Shown piece by piece: positions 17,283 to 27,100 of a stretch of 37,256 nt of DNA. Position 1 is the stretch's first letter. Every line of letters starts with the position of its first letter. The DNA is from Thermoguttaceae bacterium (GTDB taxonomy: Bacteria > Planctomycetota > Planctomycetia > Pirellulales > Thermoguttaceae). The notes under the pieces were generated by a model. That model had not been told where the DNA came from and made no database searches. It saw only the letters and a program-made list of their open reading frames with translations. The stretch spans positions 1 through 37,256 of the forward strand of contig JAFZAL010000069.1 in the NCBI GenBank assembly GCA_017557195.1, given 5' to 3'. The translations under genes and the position numbers were made by a program.

Positions 17283-18317
17283 CTTCAGCCATCCTCGGGC
17301 GCGATAGTCGGCAATGACTTCATCTAAATTACTCGACAAATCGCCGTCCGCGACAAACCCGAGTTCTTTTTTCGCCTTTTTGTCAGAACATATCCAGTTT
17401 CCGGCAAGCGCTTCAGCCGCCTTGTCACGATTGACAATCGAGGGGCGGCCGCGCATTCGACTGATAGCGTCTGAAACCGTGCAAATCGTCCAGAAAACCG
17501 GTCGGGCGAAATGCCAGGCGATCGTCCATTTCCTTCCCAGTTTTTTGCCTATGATTTCGCCCAACTCGCCGTATTCCGGATTTTCATCCCGGGCGACGTA
17601 ATAGATCCCGCTTTGGTAAGAATTCTCCGGATTGCCGGACTGAGCGCAGTCCGTCAGTCGAGTTCCCTTTTCCGCCGCCAAAACAAGCGTTTTGACAACG
17701 TCGTCGGAAAAGACCACGGTGTAACGTTTTCGCTCCCAGCCGGGGCAACAATGAAAACCTGAATTTTGTATCCCCTGGAACATCGCCAGACTGCATTTAT
17801 CGCCAGGACCAAGAACCATCGGAGGACGAATAACAGAAATCGGCAAATTGGGGCTGATTTTTCGCAGTTCCATTTCCGCCGCCAGTTTGCTTTGACCGTA
17901 AACAGAAACGGGATTTTCGGTCATCCATTCTTCCCGCAATGGCGCGTCTTTGCCCGGCATTGGACCGCCCGCCGCCAAAGAAGAAACAAATATAAATTTT
18001 GGCGCCGAATCCGAGTTCATACACGCCTGAGCCAGACGCTTGGTATTCTCGCAGTTGGTCTGGTACATTTCTTCTTTCTGCAAAGACATTATGCACCCGG
18101 CGCAATGATAGACAATATCAGACCCCTGTATTCCGCGTTTAAGAGAATCGCTGTCGCTGAAGTCTGTTTGTATCAATTCAACGTCCAAACCATTAAGCCG
18201 GTCCGTATTCGAACTCGCTCGAACCAAACAGCGAACGGTTTCCCCGTTTTCCAACAGTTTTTTAACGAGTTGCGAGCCTATAAAGCCAGTCGCTCCGGTT
18301 ACTGTACAAACAGACAT
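17280..18317 (-). CDS. NAD(P)-dependent epimerase/dehydratase family protein (extended SDR)
   Basis: The 345-residue protein is an extended short-chain dehydrogenase/reductase acting on a sugar nucleotide, sterol-like or other alcohol/ketone substrate that sequence alone does not fix. The nucleotide-binding motif GATGFIG is at 8-14, an acidic TDF segment at 51-53, VYHCAG at 69-74, SS at 112-113, and the catalytic YGQSK (Y140, K144). RPPMVLGPGD follows, as in 3-beta-HSD/HpnA-like subgroups. Residues ~255-290 include a short hydrophobic stretch (WHFARPVFWTICTV), which could associate with membrane. No Shine-Dalgarno is visible before the ATG. It is divergent from the HtrA-like gene and may have a promoter near 18339-18344 (TATAAT on the minus strand, no good -35 box). 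Confidence 0.85.
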   Translation of the reverse strand: MSVCTVTGATGFIGSQLVKKLLENGETVRCLVRASSNTDRLNGLDVELIQTDFSDSDSLKRGIQGSDIVYHCAGCIMSLQKEEMYQTNCENTKRLAQACMNSDSAPKFIFVSSLAAGGPMPGKDAPLREEWMTENPVSVYGQSKLAAEMELRKISPNLPISVIRPPMVLGPGDKCSLAMFQGIQNSGFHCCPGWERKRYTVVFSDDVVKTLVLAAEKGTRLTDCAQSGNPENSYQSGIYYVARDENPEYGELGEIIGKKLGRKWTIAWHFARPVFWTICTVSDAISRMRGRPSIVNRDKAAEALAGNWICSDKKAKKELGFVADGDLSSNLDEVIADYRARGWLK

Positions 18318-18465
18318 GTTTATAATGTATTGTTTGGAATTATAGTTGAAATCAGTGAGGAATTATCGCAAAGCGTCTAATATTACTACTCACTTCTAAC
18401 TCCTCTCGCGTATATATCGACTGAATAATATTATCATTTTAATTTCAAGAAAGCCTTCTGTATCA

Positions 18466-18493
18466 TTGACATAACCAGAACATTGAATATAAT
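18466..18493 (+). promoter_or_regulatory. Strong sigma-70 promoter of the HtrA-like gene
   Basis: Perfect TTGACA (18466-18471) and perfect TATAAT (18488-18493) are separated by 16 nt. The transcript would start near 18500, giving a leader of about 50 nt to the ATG at 18553. This also rules out the longer TTG-initiated reading frame that starts at 18493. Confidence 0.8.
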
Positions 18494-18552
18494 TGATAAT
18501 AAATAATATATGCCGAATAACTATCACATTCCCACTAACCCATATCGAAACC

Positions 18553-20277
18553 ATGAACGCATCATTAAAATACTTTATCCTGCTTTGGATTGGACTTACA
18601 GCCGCTGCACTGAGCGACGAACCCGTCGTTTCAGATATCGCGGCAAACGAAGCCGCCCGAATCGCGGTGATTGAAAAGATCGCCCCGTCTGCCGCGTCGA
18701 TATTCTCGTCCGACGGAAAAGGCGGCGGATCAGGCGTCATTTTCACCCCGGACGGGTTCTGTTTGACGAACTATCACGTCGTTCAGCCATGCGGTCCGTT
18801 CGCAAAAGTCGGGTTGAACGACGGGAAACTCTACGACGCCGTCGTGGTCGGAATCGACCCGGTGGGCGACGTCGCGCTGATTCAGCTTCTCGGGCGAAAC
18901 GATTTCCCCTGCTCTCCCCTGGGAGACAGCGACACGGTTCGTCAGGGCGACTGGGCGCTCGTCTTGGGCAACCCGTTCCTGCTGGCGGAAGACTTTCAGC
19001 CGACCGTCTCTTTCGGCTTGATCTCCGGCGTTCATCGATATCAGTACCCGGCGGATACGCTCTTGGAATACGCAGACTGCATCCAAACGGACGCCTCCGT
19101 CAACCCCGGCAACTCCGGTGGACCGCTGTTCAACCTCAAAGGCGAGGTAATCGGGATCAACGGCCGATGCTCGTTTGAAAAGCGAGGACGCGTCAACGTC
19201 GGCGTCGGATACGCCATTTCCATCAACCAGATCAAGCGGTTTATTCCTCAGCTTCGCGCCGGGCTTTGGTGCGACCATTCCACCCTGGGCGCGCTCGCCA
19301 AGTCCGATTCCAATGGCAGACCGGCAATTCAGGACATTCTCGAAAGCTCCGACGCCTACGTTCAGGGCTTGCGGGAAAACGACGTCCTGCTCAAGTTTGG
19401 CTCCCGACGCATTTATACGGTCAACGAGTTCAAAAACGCATTGGGAACGTACCCGAAATCCTGGCGCGTCCCGATTGAGTACCGGGAACCGGACAAGAGC
19501 GGAAAAGCCATGTCCGAGCCGAAAACAATCGTCGTTCGTCTCAGCGGCGTTCACAGCGAGTCGGAACTGATGGAAAAGGTTTCGCCCAAAAAGAAGTTCG
19601 ACCTTTCCAAACTCCCGCCCAACCTGCCGCCGGAACAGCGAAAGAAAATCGAAGAGCAGATTAAAAAGCAGGCGGAAGGTCCCGTCTTGCCAGACGCCGT
19701 AAAAGCGGTTTACGAAAAGCGGCCGGGATACGTCAATTACTACTATAACAAACTCGCCAAAGACAATACGCTCAAGGCGTGGAAAAAGCCGGAAGCGTCC
19801 AAACTGGCAGCGCTCAAAGGCGTTCTGGAAGACGGCGCGGCGTTTACCATGGCGTTCTCCGCCGACGGGCTGACCATAACCCTGCCGGAAACGACCATCA
19901 AAACGGCTTCCGCCGCAGACTGGTCAGTTCAGTCGACGCCGGCAAACGCCGGATTCCTCGCCCCGGCTCTGTTCGCCTGGTATAAAATGGCAACCGCTGA
20001 CGACGAGTTCCTCAAAGGTCTGACGTACTTCGGGCAGTTCCCTCTTACTGAAGACGGGAAAATGTATAACTGCCTCGTTTCCAGCTACGGCGGCGTAAAG
20101 ACAGAATTCTATTTTGACGCTCAAACCGGCGACTTGGCGCAGATTGAACTCTTCGAACCGAACGCGCCCTCCGTCCCCTGGACAGTAACGTTCAGCGAAT
20201 TCAAAGACAACATCCCGACCGTAATCAAAGTTACCAACTCCGGAGCAACCTACGGGCTGTTCAAAGTCGGGGAGTAG
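18553..20277 (+). CDS. HtrA/DegP-like trypsin-family serine protease with PDZ and a unique C-terminal domain
   Basis: This 574-residue protein is probably a periplasmic or envelope protease that degrades or handles misfolded exported proteins. Residues 1-21 form a signal peptide (MNASLKYFILLWIGLTAAAL-SDEP). The trypsin-like domain has His75 (LTNYHVVQ), Asp106 (GDVALI) and Ser188 (NPGNSGGPLF). A PDZ-like domain follows at ~265-340 (SDAYVQGLRENDVLLKFG). The last ~200 residues, after a Lys/Glu/Pro-rich linker, do not match a family I recognise and look like a compact mixed alpha/beta domain. The start at 18553 was chosen because it opens the signal peptide and lies downstream of the promoter. 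A 58-nt repeat also found after the heparinase-like gene follows the stop. Confidence 0.88.
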   Translation: MNASLKYFILLWIGLTAAALSDEPVVSDIAANEAARIAVIEKIAPSAASIFSSDGKGGGSGVIFTPDGFCLTNYHVVQPCGPFAKVGLNDGKLYDAVVVGIDPVGDVALIQLLGRNDFPCSPLGDSDTVRQGDWALVLGNPFLLAEDFQPTVSFGLISGVHRYQYPADTLLEYADCIQTDASVNPGNSGGPLFNLKGEVIGINGRCSFEKRGRVNVGVGYAISINQIKRFIPQLRAGLWCDHSTLGALAKSDSNGRPAIQDILESSDAYVQGLRENDVLLKFGSRRIYTVNEFKNALGTYPKSWRVPIEYREPDKSGKAMSEPKTIVVRLSGVHSESELMEKVSPKKKFDLSKLPPNLPPEQRKKIEEQIKKQAEGPVLPDAVKAVYEKRPGYVNYYYNKLAKDNTLKAWKKPEASKLAALKGVLEDGAAFTMAFSADGLTITLPETTIKTASAADWSVQSTPANAGFLAPALFAWYKMATADDEFLKGLTYFGQFPLTEDGKMYNCLVSSYGGVKTEFYFDAQTGDLAQIELFEPNAPSVPWTVTFSEFKDNIPTVIKVTNSGATYGLFKVGE

Positions 20278-20296
20278 CAGTTCTCGTTGGTTTTGT

Positions 20297-20354
20297 GCGG
20301 GTCAACTCGCACACGGATTTTACGGATTAAACGGATTTTCGCCGATTGGTTAAT
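20297..20354 (+). repeat. 58-nt post-gene direct repeat, copy 2
   Basis: This is the partner of 2378-2435, with one mismatch in the 45-nt core 20310-20354. It starts 20 nt after the HtrA-like stop codon. Confidence 0.75.
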
Positions 20355-20356
20355 GG

Positions 20357-20466
20357 AAGGCGGTAACGGAGTGAGCGAAGCGAACGTAGTTACGCTTTGT
20401 TCGAAGTGTGAAAAGCTTATTGCGTAAGCCGAAAACCTTCACGGATGGCGCCCGCCCTCGGGCGCC
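20357..20466 (+). repeat. Dispersed ~100-bp repeat, copy 1 (partner at 37030-37130)
   Basis: It begins AAGGCGGTAACGGAGTGAGC, continues GAAGCGAACG...TTTGTTCGAAGT, and ends in GGATGGCGCC. The same blocks recur in order at 37030. In this copy the end is a perfect 8-bp hairpin, GGCGCCCG-CCCT-CGGGCGCC (20447-20466). A second perfect hairpin TGACGGC-TTT-GCCGTCA follows at 20471-20487. Together they may stop transcripts converging from the HtrA-like gene and the PEP-CTERM gene. Confidence 0.7.
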
Positions 20467-20495
20467 GGATTGACGGCTTTGCCGTCAACAAAACA

Positions 20496-20525
20496 GCGAG
20501 AGTTCCGCTAACGCTTCCCTCTCGC
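20496..20525 (-). terminator. Terminator-like hairpin after PEP-CTERM gene 1
   Basis: GCGAGAG pairs with CTCTCGC across a 16-nt loop. On the minus strand it is followed by TGTTTTG, a weak T run. Nearly the same hairpin lies after PEP-CTERM gene 2 at 24061-24097, where the T run is perfect. Confidence 0.55.
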
Positions 20526-20548
20526 AATTAATTATTGTGCAACGCTTT

Positions 20549-20577
20549 GCGTAATTACGCATTACGAATTACGCATT
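20549..20577 (-). repeat. Heptamer array over the stop codon of PEP-CTERM gene 1
   Basis: On the minus strand the last codons AAT GCG TAA (Asn-Ala-stop) are one repeat unit, followed by AATTCGT, AATGCGT and AATTACGC. Confidence 0.8.
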
Positions 20578-23500
20578 CTTTTTCCGCCAGTACAGCAGTC
20601 CCAGCGCGCCGAGAATCAGCAGCGCCCAGGTCGACGGTTCCGGAACGGCGTTGGGGTCAAGGCGACCGGAAATCGTAATCGTTTTTGGAGAAGAATCTCC
20701 ATTATACGTTGCTTTCAAATCAGTAATGTAATAAGAACGCAGCAATTTATTAAAATCGTCAATATTAAATCCATCGCCAAAACTATCAGCGGTGATCATT
20801 ACCAATTCAAACTCGTCGCCGCCCTTGAGCTGACTCGTTTCGTCCAGACCAATCTCGACAATTGACCCTTGAGCAAAAGTTGCGGTTCCAGCAACCTGCA
20901 AGAGGTCGCCTGCGGTTTGTCCGTCTTGAGAACCAACTTCCAGAAACAGCTTAGCGCCTGTTTCGAGGATAAAATCGCCCGTCTCGTAAATCGTACCAAC
21001 CGAGTTGCCCGGCGAGAAAACGGCGCCGTCTTCAATATCCAAAGAGCCTTTGAAATACCCCTTGAAATCCAGCTCGCCAGAGCTGACAACAAAGGATTCA
21101 ACGACAAAACCATCTTGAGTATTGTTGAGAATCTTCAATACGCCGTTGCCGTTTTTGTAAATCTTTCCGTAACCAACGGCAGAATCAGGATCGTCGGGGT
21201 TAATTGCAACGCCGGTAACGGAATTGTTAAACGTTACATTACTGTCGTGATTGAGATTCAAAACGGCGTTTTGAGCAATCGCGACAGCTCCCGTTCCCAG
21301 CGAGCCAGAACCGCTCAGATTCACTTCGCCCTGAGAAATCGTCGTTCCGTCGGCATACTCGTTGGCGTACGTCAGTTCCAGCGTTCCAGCGCCGGCTTTT
21401 GTCAACGCGCCAACGCCGTGGATATTGCCGTCAAGAACGAGTTCAACGCCTTCGGCAAGGTCGAGCGTTCCGCCGTTTGTTTGCAGTTCGATTTTACGAC
21501 CGATCGATGAGACCGGTGAGCCATAGGATTCAGTAATCTGAACCGTACCGCCGTTCATGTGGAAACGAGTTGTTGTTCCATCGTTATAAGCCAATCCGCC
21601 CAAACTCGCTCGGTTTTCATTTTGATTATAGCCAAAATTATTGACTTTCAGCGTTCCACCGGCATTGACGTAAAAGTCCGATTTACTGAAGTATGCGCCG
21701 CTGTACAGTTTGCCTTCTGTCAAGTCAAGGACGCCGCCGTTAATTATAGTATTGCCCGAATACGCATTATTTGCGGTCAATTTCAAAGTTCCCTCGCCCG
21801 CTTTGACAAATCCGCCAGCGCCGGTAATTGCCGTATTGAACGTTTGGGTTTCGTTCTCAGGTATTTCCAATGTTACTGTACCTGCAATGTTCCCAACATT
21901 CAAAGACGAATTCCCAGTAATTACGACCTTGGAAGTTGCGCTGCCGTTGAGCGTATCCGTCGCAAGGGTAGAATTCGTAAGCGTTATCACGCTGTTATTA
22001 TCAACAAACGTCGCGTGAAGTTGAGAATTATTCAGCTTGAGATCCTTCCCGTAAGCGTTCACTCTAGCAAACTTTGATCCGTCGTTGACAACGTTGTTAA
22101 GCGTCAGGGTAACCAAACCGTTATTGTTGCCAATTTCGAGAGTTCCATAACCAGACAACGACGTTGCTGTTATATTCAAATCAAGATCTACCGAATTAAG
22201 TTTATAGTTTGAAGATGAGATATGGAGAGCTGCATCAGACGCTATAAAAAACTCTGTCGAACGAACGTTTTCAACAATTTGCAATTTTCCTTCCAGCACA
22301 GACGTTTTGCCTGTATATGACAATTCAGGATTTTTCGCTCTGGAAAGGCATACTAAACCGGTTCCGGTTTTAATTACGTTGAGTTTTCCTGATGGGTTAT
22401 CAACAATTGTAGATTCGTTAATTCTCATATCGTTTAACGACGATTGATCTCCCAAACCACAAATGTACAAATCGTATTCTCCATTAGCATTTCGATTGCC
22501 GGAAGTAATCGTTCCGCCGCCCTGAACCCAATGGTTGGCTGACCGGAGCGTCATCATACCGGAGGAAATAGTTAACGATTGGTTATTTCTATAGTCTGCC
22601 TGAGTGATTAGCGAATTAAGAGTGCGGATAACATGATCATCCTTACCGGCAGTAACAAGTAAATTTGCTTTTTCACCAATTGTAGTCGTTGTCTCAGTTG
22701 CCGTAATAACGCCGTCAACAATGCTGGCGTATGACACCGTTGTTCCGTCCACGTAATAAGCGCCCGGAATAACGTCTTTGTCAGTCATAGCTTCGGTAAA
22801 AGAAACGCTCGCGGCTGAATTGAATTTGACAACGCCCCGAGGGGCAACTTGAGCAAAATTAGGAACTGTTACCGCCGCTCCCACTTTTGAAAAATCCAAA
22901 ACCGTATTCGTTTTTCCCAACTGGCTGACCGTACCGGTAAACGCGAGATTGGTCGCAGCGCCAATCAGTCTAATATTGGGCAAATTGGTTGTCGCGCCGC
23001 CTAAATCGACCGTAAACGTGTCTGCCGTTCCAGTATAAAGAATTCTGTAACCGTAAGCGGAGTCGTTGAAACCCTCGTCGGTCGCGCCTGTCAGGTCGTT
23101 GTTCCAGGTCGCGTTCGCCAAAGTCAAAGAATTTTCAGAAGTGGTCGTCGATTGCGAATTGTATGTATTGACGATCTGCACCGCGCCAAAACTGCCGCGA
23201 TAATTGCCACTTTTGGGAGCCCCGTAAATCGAAATTTCAGGATCAGAAGAAGAAACTTTCAAATAGTTTACGCCTTCCTTCAAATCGCTAGCGGAAATAT
23301 TCCCCGTTACCGGCGTTCCCCAACTGCTGGTTCCAGTTACGGTTCCGTTACTGCCGCCGCAGTAATTAACATTGTTGATCGTTGCATAACGATGTGGGGA
23401 GCCAGAGGTTACGTCAGTAGCGGCATAATAGTAAATGTCGTAACTGAAATACGGAGCCGTCATACTAAAATAAGCATTATGAGAATTGACCGCTCCATCG

Positions 23501-23838
23501 TCCAGATAGCCATAGAACAAAATCGCGTTGTTGTCTCTTGACGGGAACGTACCGCCATTGTATGTAGTTGAACATTCCCACGTCCCAGAAACGCCAGTTG
23601 CTGCGCCGACATCGTTTTTCAAATTAATTGTTCCTGATGCGCCGCTTGCGTTATTCCAGTTTTTCCCGCTGACAGAAATAACGCCGAATACGGTGTCGTC
23701 GTTCGACGGCGTACCTTTATCCGCGCCGAAGTTGATAGAAATGGATTCTGCATAGACGGTTGAAATCAGTCCGCTCCACGCCAAAACTGCCGCAAGCAGA
23801 ACACTTGAAACTCTAACGAATGTCTTTGGATTAGTCAT
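20569..23838 (-). CDS. PEP-CTERM beta-helix protein with autotransporter-type strand repeats (paralog 1)
   Basis: This 1,089-residue exported protein has no recognised enzyme domain. The signal peptide is at the N-terminus (hydrophobic VLLAAVLAWSGLISTVYA). Residues ~30-215 form a conserved domain starting SISINFGAD that is nearly identical in the next gene. Further on are three autotransporter-associated strand repeats, such as VKAGEGTLKLTANNAYSGNT and LTKAGAGTLELTY, then VFSPGNSVGT, typical of such beta-helices. The C-terminus VPEPSTWALLILGALG plus a basic tail is a PEP-CTERM signal, expected to be cut by an exosortase not found here. The ATG at 23838 has GGAG five nt upstream; the GTG at 23844 overlaps that ribosome-binding site, so it was rejected. 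It converges with the HtrA-like gene. Confidence 0.9.
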   Translation of the reverse strand: MTNPKTFVRVSSVLLAAVLAWSGLISTVYAESISINFGADKGTPSNDDTVFGVISVSGKNWNNASGASGTINLKNDVGAATGVSGTWECSTTYNGGTFPSRDNNAILFYGYLDDGAVNSHNAYFSMTAPYFSYDIYYYAATDVTSGSPHRYATINNVNYCGGSNGTVTGTSSWGTPVTGNISASDLKEGVNYLKVSSSDPEISIYGAPKSGNYRGSFGAVQIVNTYNSQSTTTSENSLTLANATWNNDLTGATDEGFNDSAYGYRILYTGTADTFTVDLGGATTNLPNIRLIGAATNLAFTGTVSQLGKTNTVLDFSKVGAAVTVPNFAQVAPRGVVKFNSAASVSFTEAMTDKDVIPGAYYVDGTTVSYASIVDGVITATETTTTIGEKANLLVTAGKDDHVIRTLNSLITQADYRNNQSLTISSGMMTLRSANHWVQGGGTITSGNRNANGEYDLYICGLGDQSSLNDMRINESTIVDNPSGKLNVIKTGTGLVCLSRAKNPELSYTGKTSVLEGKLQIVENVRSTEFFIASDAALHISSSNYKLNSVDLDLNITATSLSGYGTLEIGNNNGLVTLTLNNVVNDGSKFARVNAYGKDLKLNNSQLHATFVDNNSVITLTNSTLATDTLNGSATSKVVITGNSSLNVGNIAGTVTLEIPENETQTFNTAITGAGGFVKAGEGTLKLTANNAYSGNTIINGGVLDLTEGKLYSGAYFSKSDFYVNAGGTLKVNNFGYNQNENRASLGGLAYNDGTTTRFHMNGGTVQITESYGSPVSSIGRKIELQTNGGTLDLAEGVELVLDGNIHGVGALTKAGAGTLELTYANEYADGTTISQGEVNLSGSGSLGTGAVAIAQNAVLNLNHDSNVTFNNSVTGVAINPDDPDSAVGYGKIYKNGNGVLKILNNTQDGFVVESFVVSSGELDFKGYFKGSLDIEDGAVFSPGNSVGTIYETGDFILETGAKLFLEVGSQDGQTAGDLLQVAGTATFAQGSIVEIGLDETSQLKGGDEFELVMITADSFGDGFNIDDFNKLLRSYYITDLKATYNGDSSPKTITISGRLDPNAVPEPSTWALLILGALGLLYWRKKNA

Positions 23839-23900
23839 TTTCACTCCAATATTTTGGTTCGGGAAACTCTCGTTTCGAAAAGAAGGTATATATTACCACT

Positions 23901-23948
23901 ATAGTATTTTCGATTATACTATTATAACACAAGTTCCGGATTTTTAAA
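23901..23948 (-). promoter_or_regulatory. Promoter with inverted repeat, PEP-CTERM gene 1
   Basis: On the minus strand TTTAAA (23943-23948) and TATAAT (23921-23926) are separated by 16 nt. A 7-bp inverted repeat ATAGTAT-n8-ATACTAT (23901-23922) overlaps the -10 box and the expected start site, so it could be an operator or a 5'-end hairpin. The region is conserved at 28557-28604. Confidence 0.6.
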
Positions 23949-23985
23949 GCAGTTTTGAGAGAAAAAGACGAAAAAAGAGGAAAAA

Positions 23986-24043
23986 AGGCAGTAGACAGTA
24001 GGCAAGAGACAGTAGGGAATAGGGAATAGGAAATAGGGAATAG
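23986..24043 (+). repeat. Heptamer array (AGGCAGT/AGGGAAT) upstream of PEP-CTERM gene 1
   Basis: About eight units (AGGCAGT, AGACAGT, AGGCAAG, AGACAGT, AGGGAAT, AGGGAAT, AGGAAAT, AGGGAAT). It marks the outer edge of the upstream region shared with PEP-CTERM gene 2. Confidence 0.8.
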
Positions 24044-24060
24044 TTTTTGTTTTTCTTTGT

Positions 24061-24097
24061 AAAAAAAGCGAGAGTTCGCTAACGCTTCCCTCTCGCT
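24061..24097 (-). terminator. Rho-independent terminator of PEP-CTERM gene 2
   Basis: On the minus strand AGCGAGAG pairs with CTCTCGCT and is followed by seven T (A run 24061-24067 on the plus strand). It lies about 50 nt past the stop codon of the gene ending at 24145. Confidence 0.8.
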
Positions 24098-24117
24098 GTT
24101 AATTTTGTTTTCCGCTT

Positions 24118-24153
24118 GCGTAATTACCAATTACGCATTACGAATTACGCATT
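24118..24153 (-). repeat. Heptamer array over the stop codon of PEP-CTERM gene 2
   Basis: The terminal Asn-Ala-stop is made of the repeat unit AATGCGT, followed on the minus strand by AATTCGT, AATGCGT and AATTGGT. Confidence 0.8.
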
Positions 24154-27100
24154 TCTTCTTTTCCGCCAGTACAGCAGCCCCGCGGCGCCGAGAATCAGCA
24201 GCGCCCACGTCGACGGTTCCGGAACGGCGTTGCCGTCAATAAACGCTCTGACCACATTGCCGTCTACGGACAGATTCCAATAATACGCGCTTTCCGGAGT
24301 CAAAAGACCGTTCCAAAACGCGTCCAAGTGATCGTCATCAAAGGCTTCCCCAGACGTTTGCGTGAAAAGCGTATACTGAGCGCCGGGGGCGGCGACTCCC
24401 ACAATATCAATAATCGCGCCGTCCTTAACGTCAAACGTTGTTGCAGAAATCGTGTCGATTCCAGACGCGTCCTGTTCAATCAACAGCAGCGCGCCGCTGT
24501 CCAGAATGAACGTACCGTCCTGAATCAGAGAACCGACCGAGTTGCCCGGCGAGAAAATCGCGCCGTCGCCAATTTCCAACGTTCCCTTGTAATATCCTTT
24601 GAAGTCCAGCTCGCCGACTTTGACCAAGAATGAATCCGCAGCAAAACCGCCTTGTGCAGCAAGAATCTTCAAAACGCCGCTGCCGTTTTTGTAAATCTTT
24701 CCAGAACCGGAAACGGAATTGTTAAATTGGATTTCGTCTTCGTGGTTGAAATTCAAAACCGAGTTTTCAGCCATTGCGACAGCGCCCGTTCCAAGCGTTC
24801 CAGAACCGCTCAAATTCACAACGCCCTGAGAAATCGTCGTTCCGCCTTCGTAGGTATTAGGATTAATCAGTTCCAGCGTTCCTGCGCCGATTTTCGTCAA
24901 CGCGCCAGCGCCGTTAATATTGCCAGCAAGGAGAAGCTCAACATTTTCAAGAATGTCTAACGTTCCGCCGTTTGCCTGCAATTCGACTTTACGATTAATA
25001 GGCGTTTCTGTTCCAGTATACGTATTCTGAATCTGAATAGCGCCGCCATTCAAATGGATATTGGTTGAACCGTTGCTCTGATAGGTCAAGCCGCCCAAAC
25101 TTGAAGAGCCGTCTTCAGCATAGCCAAAGTCATTGACCTTTAACGTTCCGCCGTCATTGACGTAAACGTTGGCGTTGCTGACGTAACCTCCTGTATAAAG
25201 CGCTCCGTTTGTTAAATCCAAAACGCCGCCGTTAACGGTAATATTCTTGTTAAACGGACTGATTCCTGTCAGAACCAGCTCGCCGGCGCCGGCTTTTGTT
25301 ATGTTCGCAGTTGTGCCAGAATTAGCAGTGTCACAGTAACCAATAACGGAGGAAATCGTCAATTTGGCTCCTTGAGCAACGTCAATCAATCCGGCAGAAT
25401 CGCCATCGGCAAAACTCGTACCGTTAAGAGAGCGAAGCCAAATGCCATACGCATTAATCTGGTTATTCGTTCCGCCGGTTACGTGAATGGCGTTATCAAA
25501 CAGATAATTATACTTGCCAGCGCCGCCAGCGCCAGGAGTCGAGCCTTCCCCAACCGCGGTAATGACGCCCTTATTCATATAAACAACGTTATTGACCGTA
25601 ATGTGAGCGTCGGCTTTATCGTTTTTGAACGTTCCGCCGTTTTGCAAAGTCAAACTTCCAATTGCGCCGTTTGTATAACCCAGGATATCATCATGTCCAG
25701 CAAGAACCGCTGTTGAGCCGTCAACGGTGATGGGGCTGCCCTTTGCGAAAGCGCCTGTTCCGCCGCTAACCGTCAGTTCAAGCGTTCCTTCCTTTACAAT
25801 CGCTCCATTAGTATACGTATTTTGGGCGGAAAGCGTAAGCGTTCCAGCCCCGAGCTTGGTAATGGTGCAAGAATAATCGGCGCTTCCCTGTGAAATAACG
25901 CCTGTTATTTTCAGCTGCGAATTCGCCTCGGTATTAATTTCTAATGTACCGTTAGTACGAAGATTTATTTTCGATGAAATCGTTGAAACAGTAGGATTTG
26001 CCGCCGTTGCGCCTTCAAGAGCGTAGGAAAAGATTTTGTCTTCTGTAGAATAGTTGTCTTTATTCAAAATGTCAAGCGTGCCGCCGCTGGTCGAAGAAAT
26101 CGTACCGCCGTACAAATTAAGCGTTGTATTTCTGAGCGATTCATTTTGAACGGCATTGTTCAACGTACCGTAAATGTTAAACACCTTCGCTTCAGAGTTA
26201 TAGCCAATCGAGTCGTGAGCGTTGCATTTCAGAGTTGCTCCCGCGGCTATGGTAACCGGACCTGAGAATCGTTTGGCGCTGGTAGTGTTGTTCAGTTGAA
26301 GCGTTCCTTCGTTGATCAGCGTTTCGCCGGTATAACTCATATTCGATGTAAAGACCATCGTTCCATCGCCGACTTTGGTAACTCCGCCGGCGCCGGTGAT
26401 AGACGGGGTAATAGTAACTGTTCGACTGTCAGGTACATCAAACGTCAGAGAACCAGCCGCTGTTTGAATCGCAGCAGCGTTCAAATTTGACGTTGTCGCG
26501 TCAAATTTGACTGTGGAATTGGCGGCGCTTATGAACGTGTCCGCCGTAAGGGTTGACTGATTATTGAGATTAATAACGCTTGAACTGTTTACAGTCGCAG
26601 CGTGAAGTTCCGAATTGTTAAGCGTGAGATACTTTCCTTCAGCGTTTATCGCTGTAAACTTGGAGCCGTCGTAGAGAACGTTGTTGAGCGTCAACGATCC
26701 AACCGTTGTACTGTTGCCAACGATGACCGTACCGTAACCGACCAATTCCGTTGCTGTAAAGTCAATGTCGCCATGATTATTATAACTACCATTTTTTATA
26801 TTCCGGCAGCTAAAATCCAGCGTCGCGCCATTGGCAACGTAAAATTGAGTTGAAGAATTCTTAATGCCAAAGAACAAAGTCCCTTCCAGTACAGACGTTT
26901 TACCTGAATATTCATTACTGAGGCTGGGATTATTTTGATAATTGGTAAGTCCAGCTTTACCAGAACCGGTTTTAATTAGGTTAAGCTTTCCGTTAGGATT
27001 ATCGACGACGCGAGAAGAGTCAATACGCATATCTTCAGCGCCCCCCAACGCACAGAGGTACAAATCGTATTCCCCATCCGCGTTTAGATTCCCGGAAGTG

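Noticed and set aside
18493-18552. Longer HtrA-like protein starting at TTG 18493
   Set aside because: The TTG overlaps the -10 box of a strong promoter, and the signal peptide begins at the ATG at 18553.
23839-23844. GTG start for PEP-CTERM gene 1
   Set aside because: The GTG overlaps the GGAG ribosome-binding site that is well spaced for the ATG at 23838.
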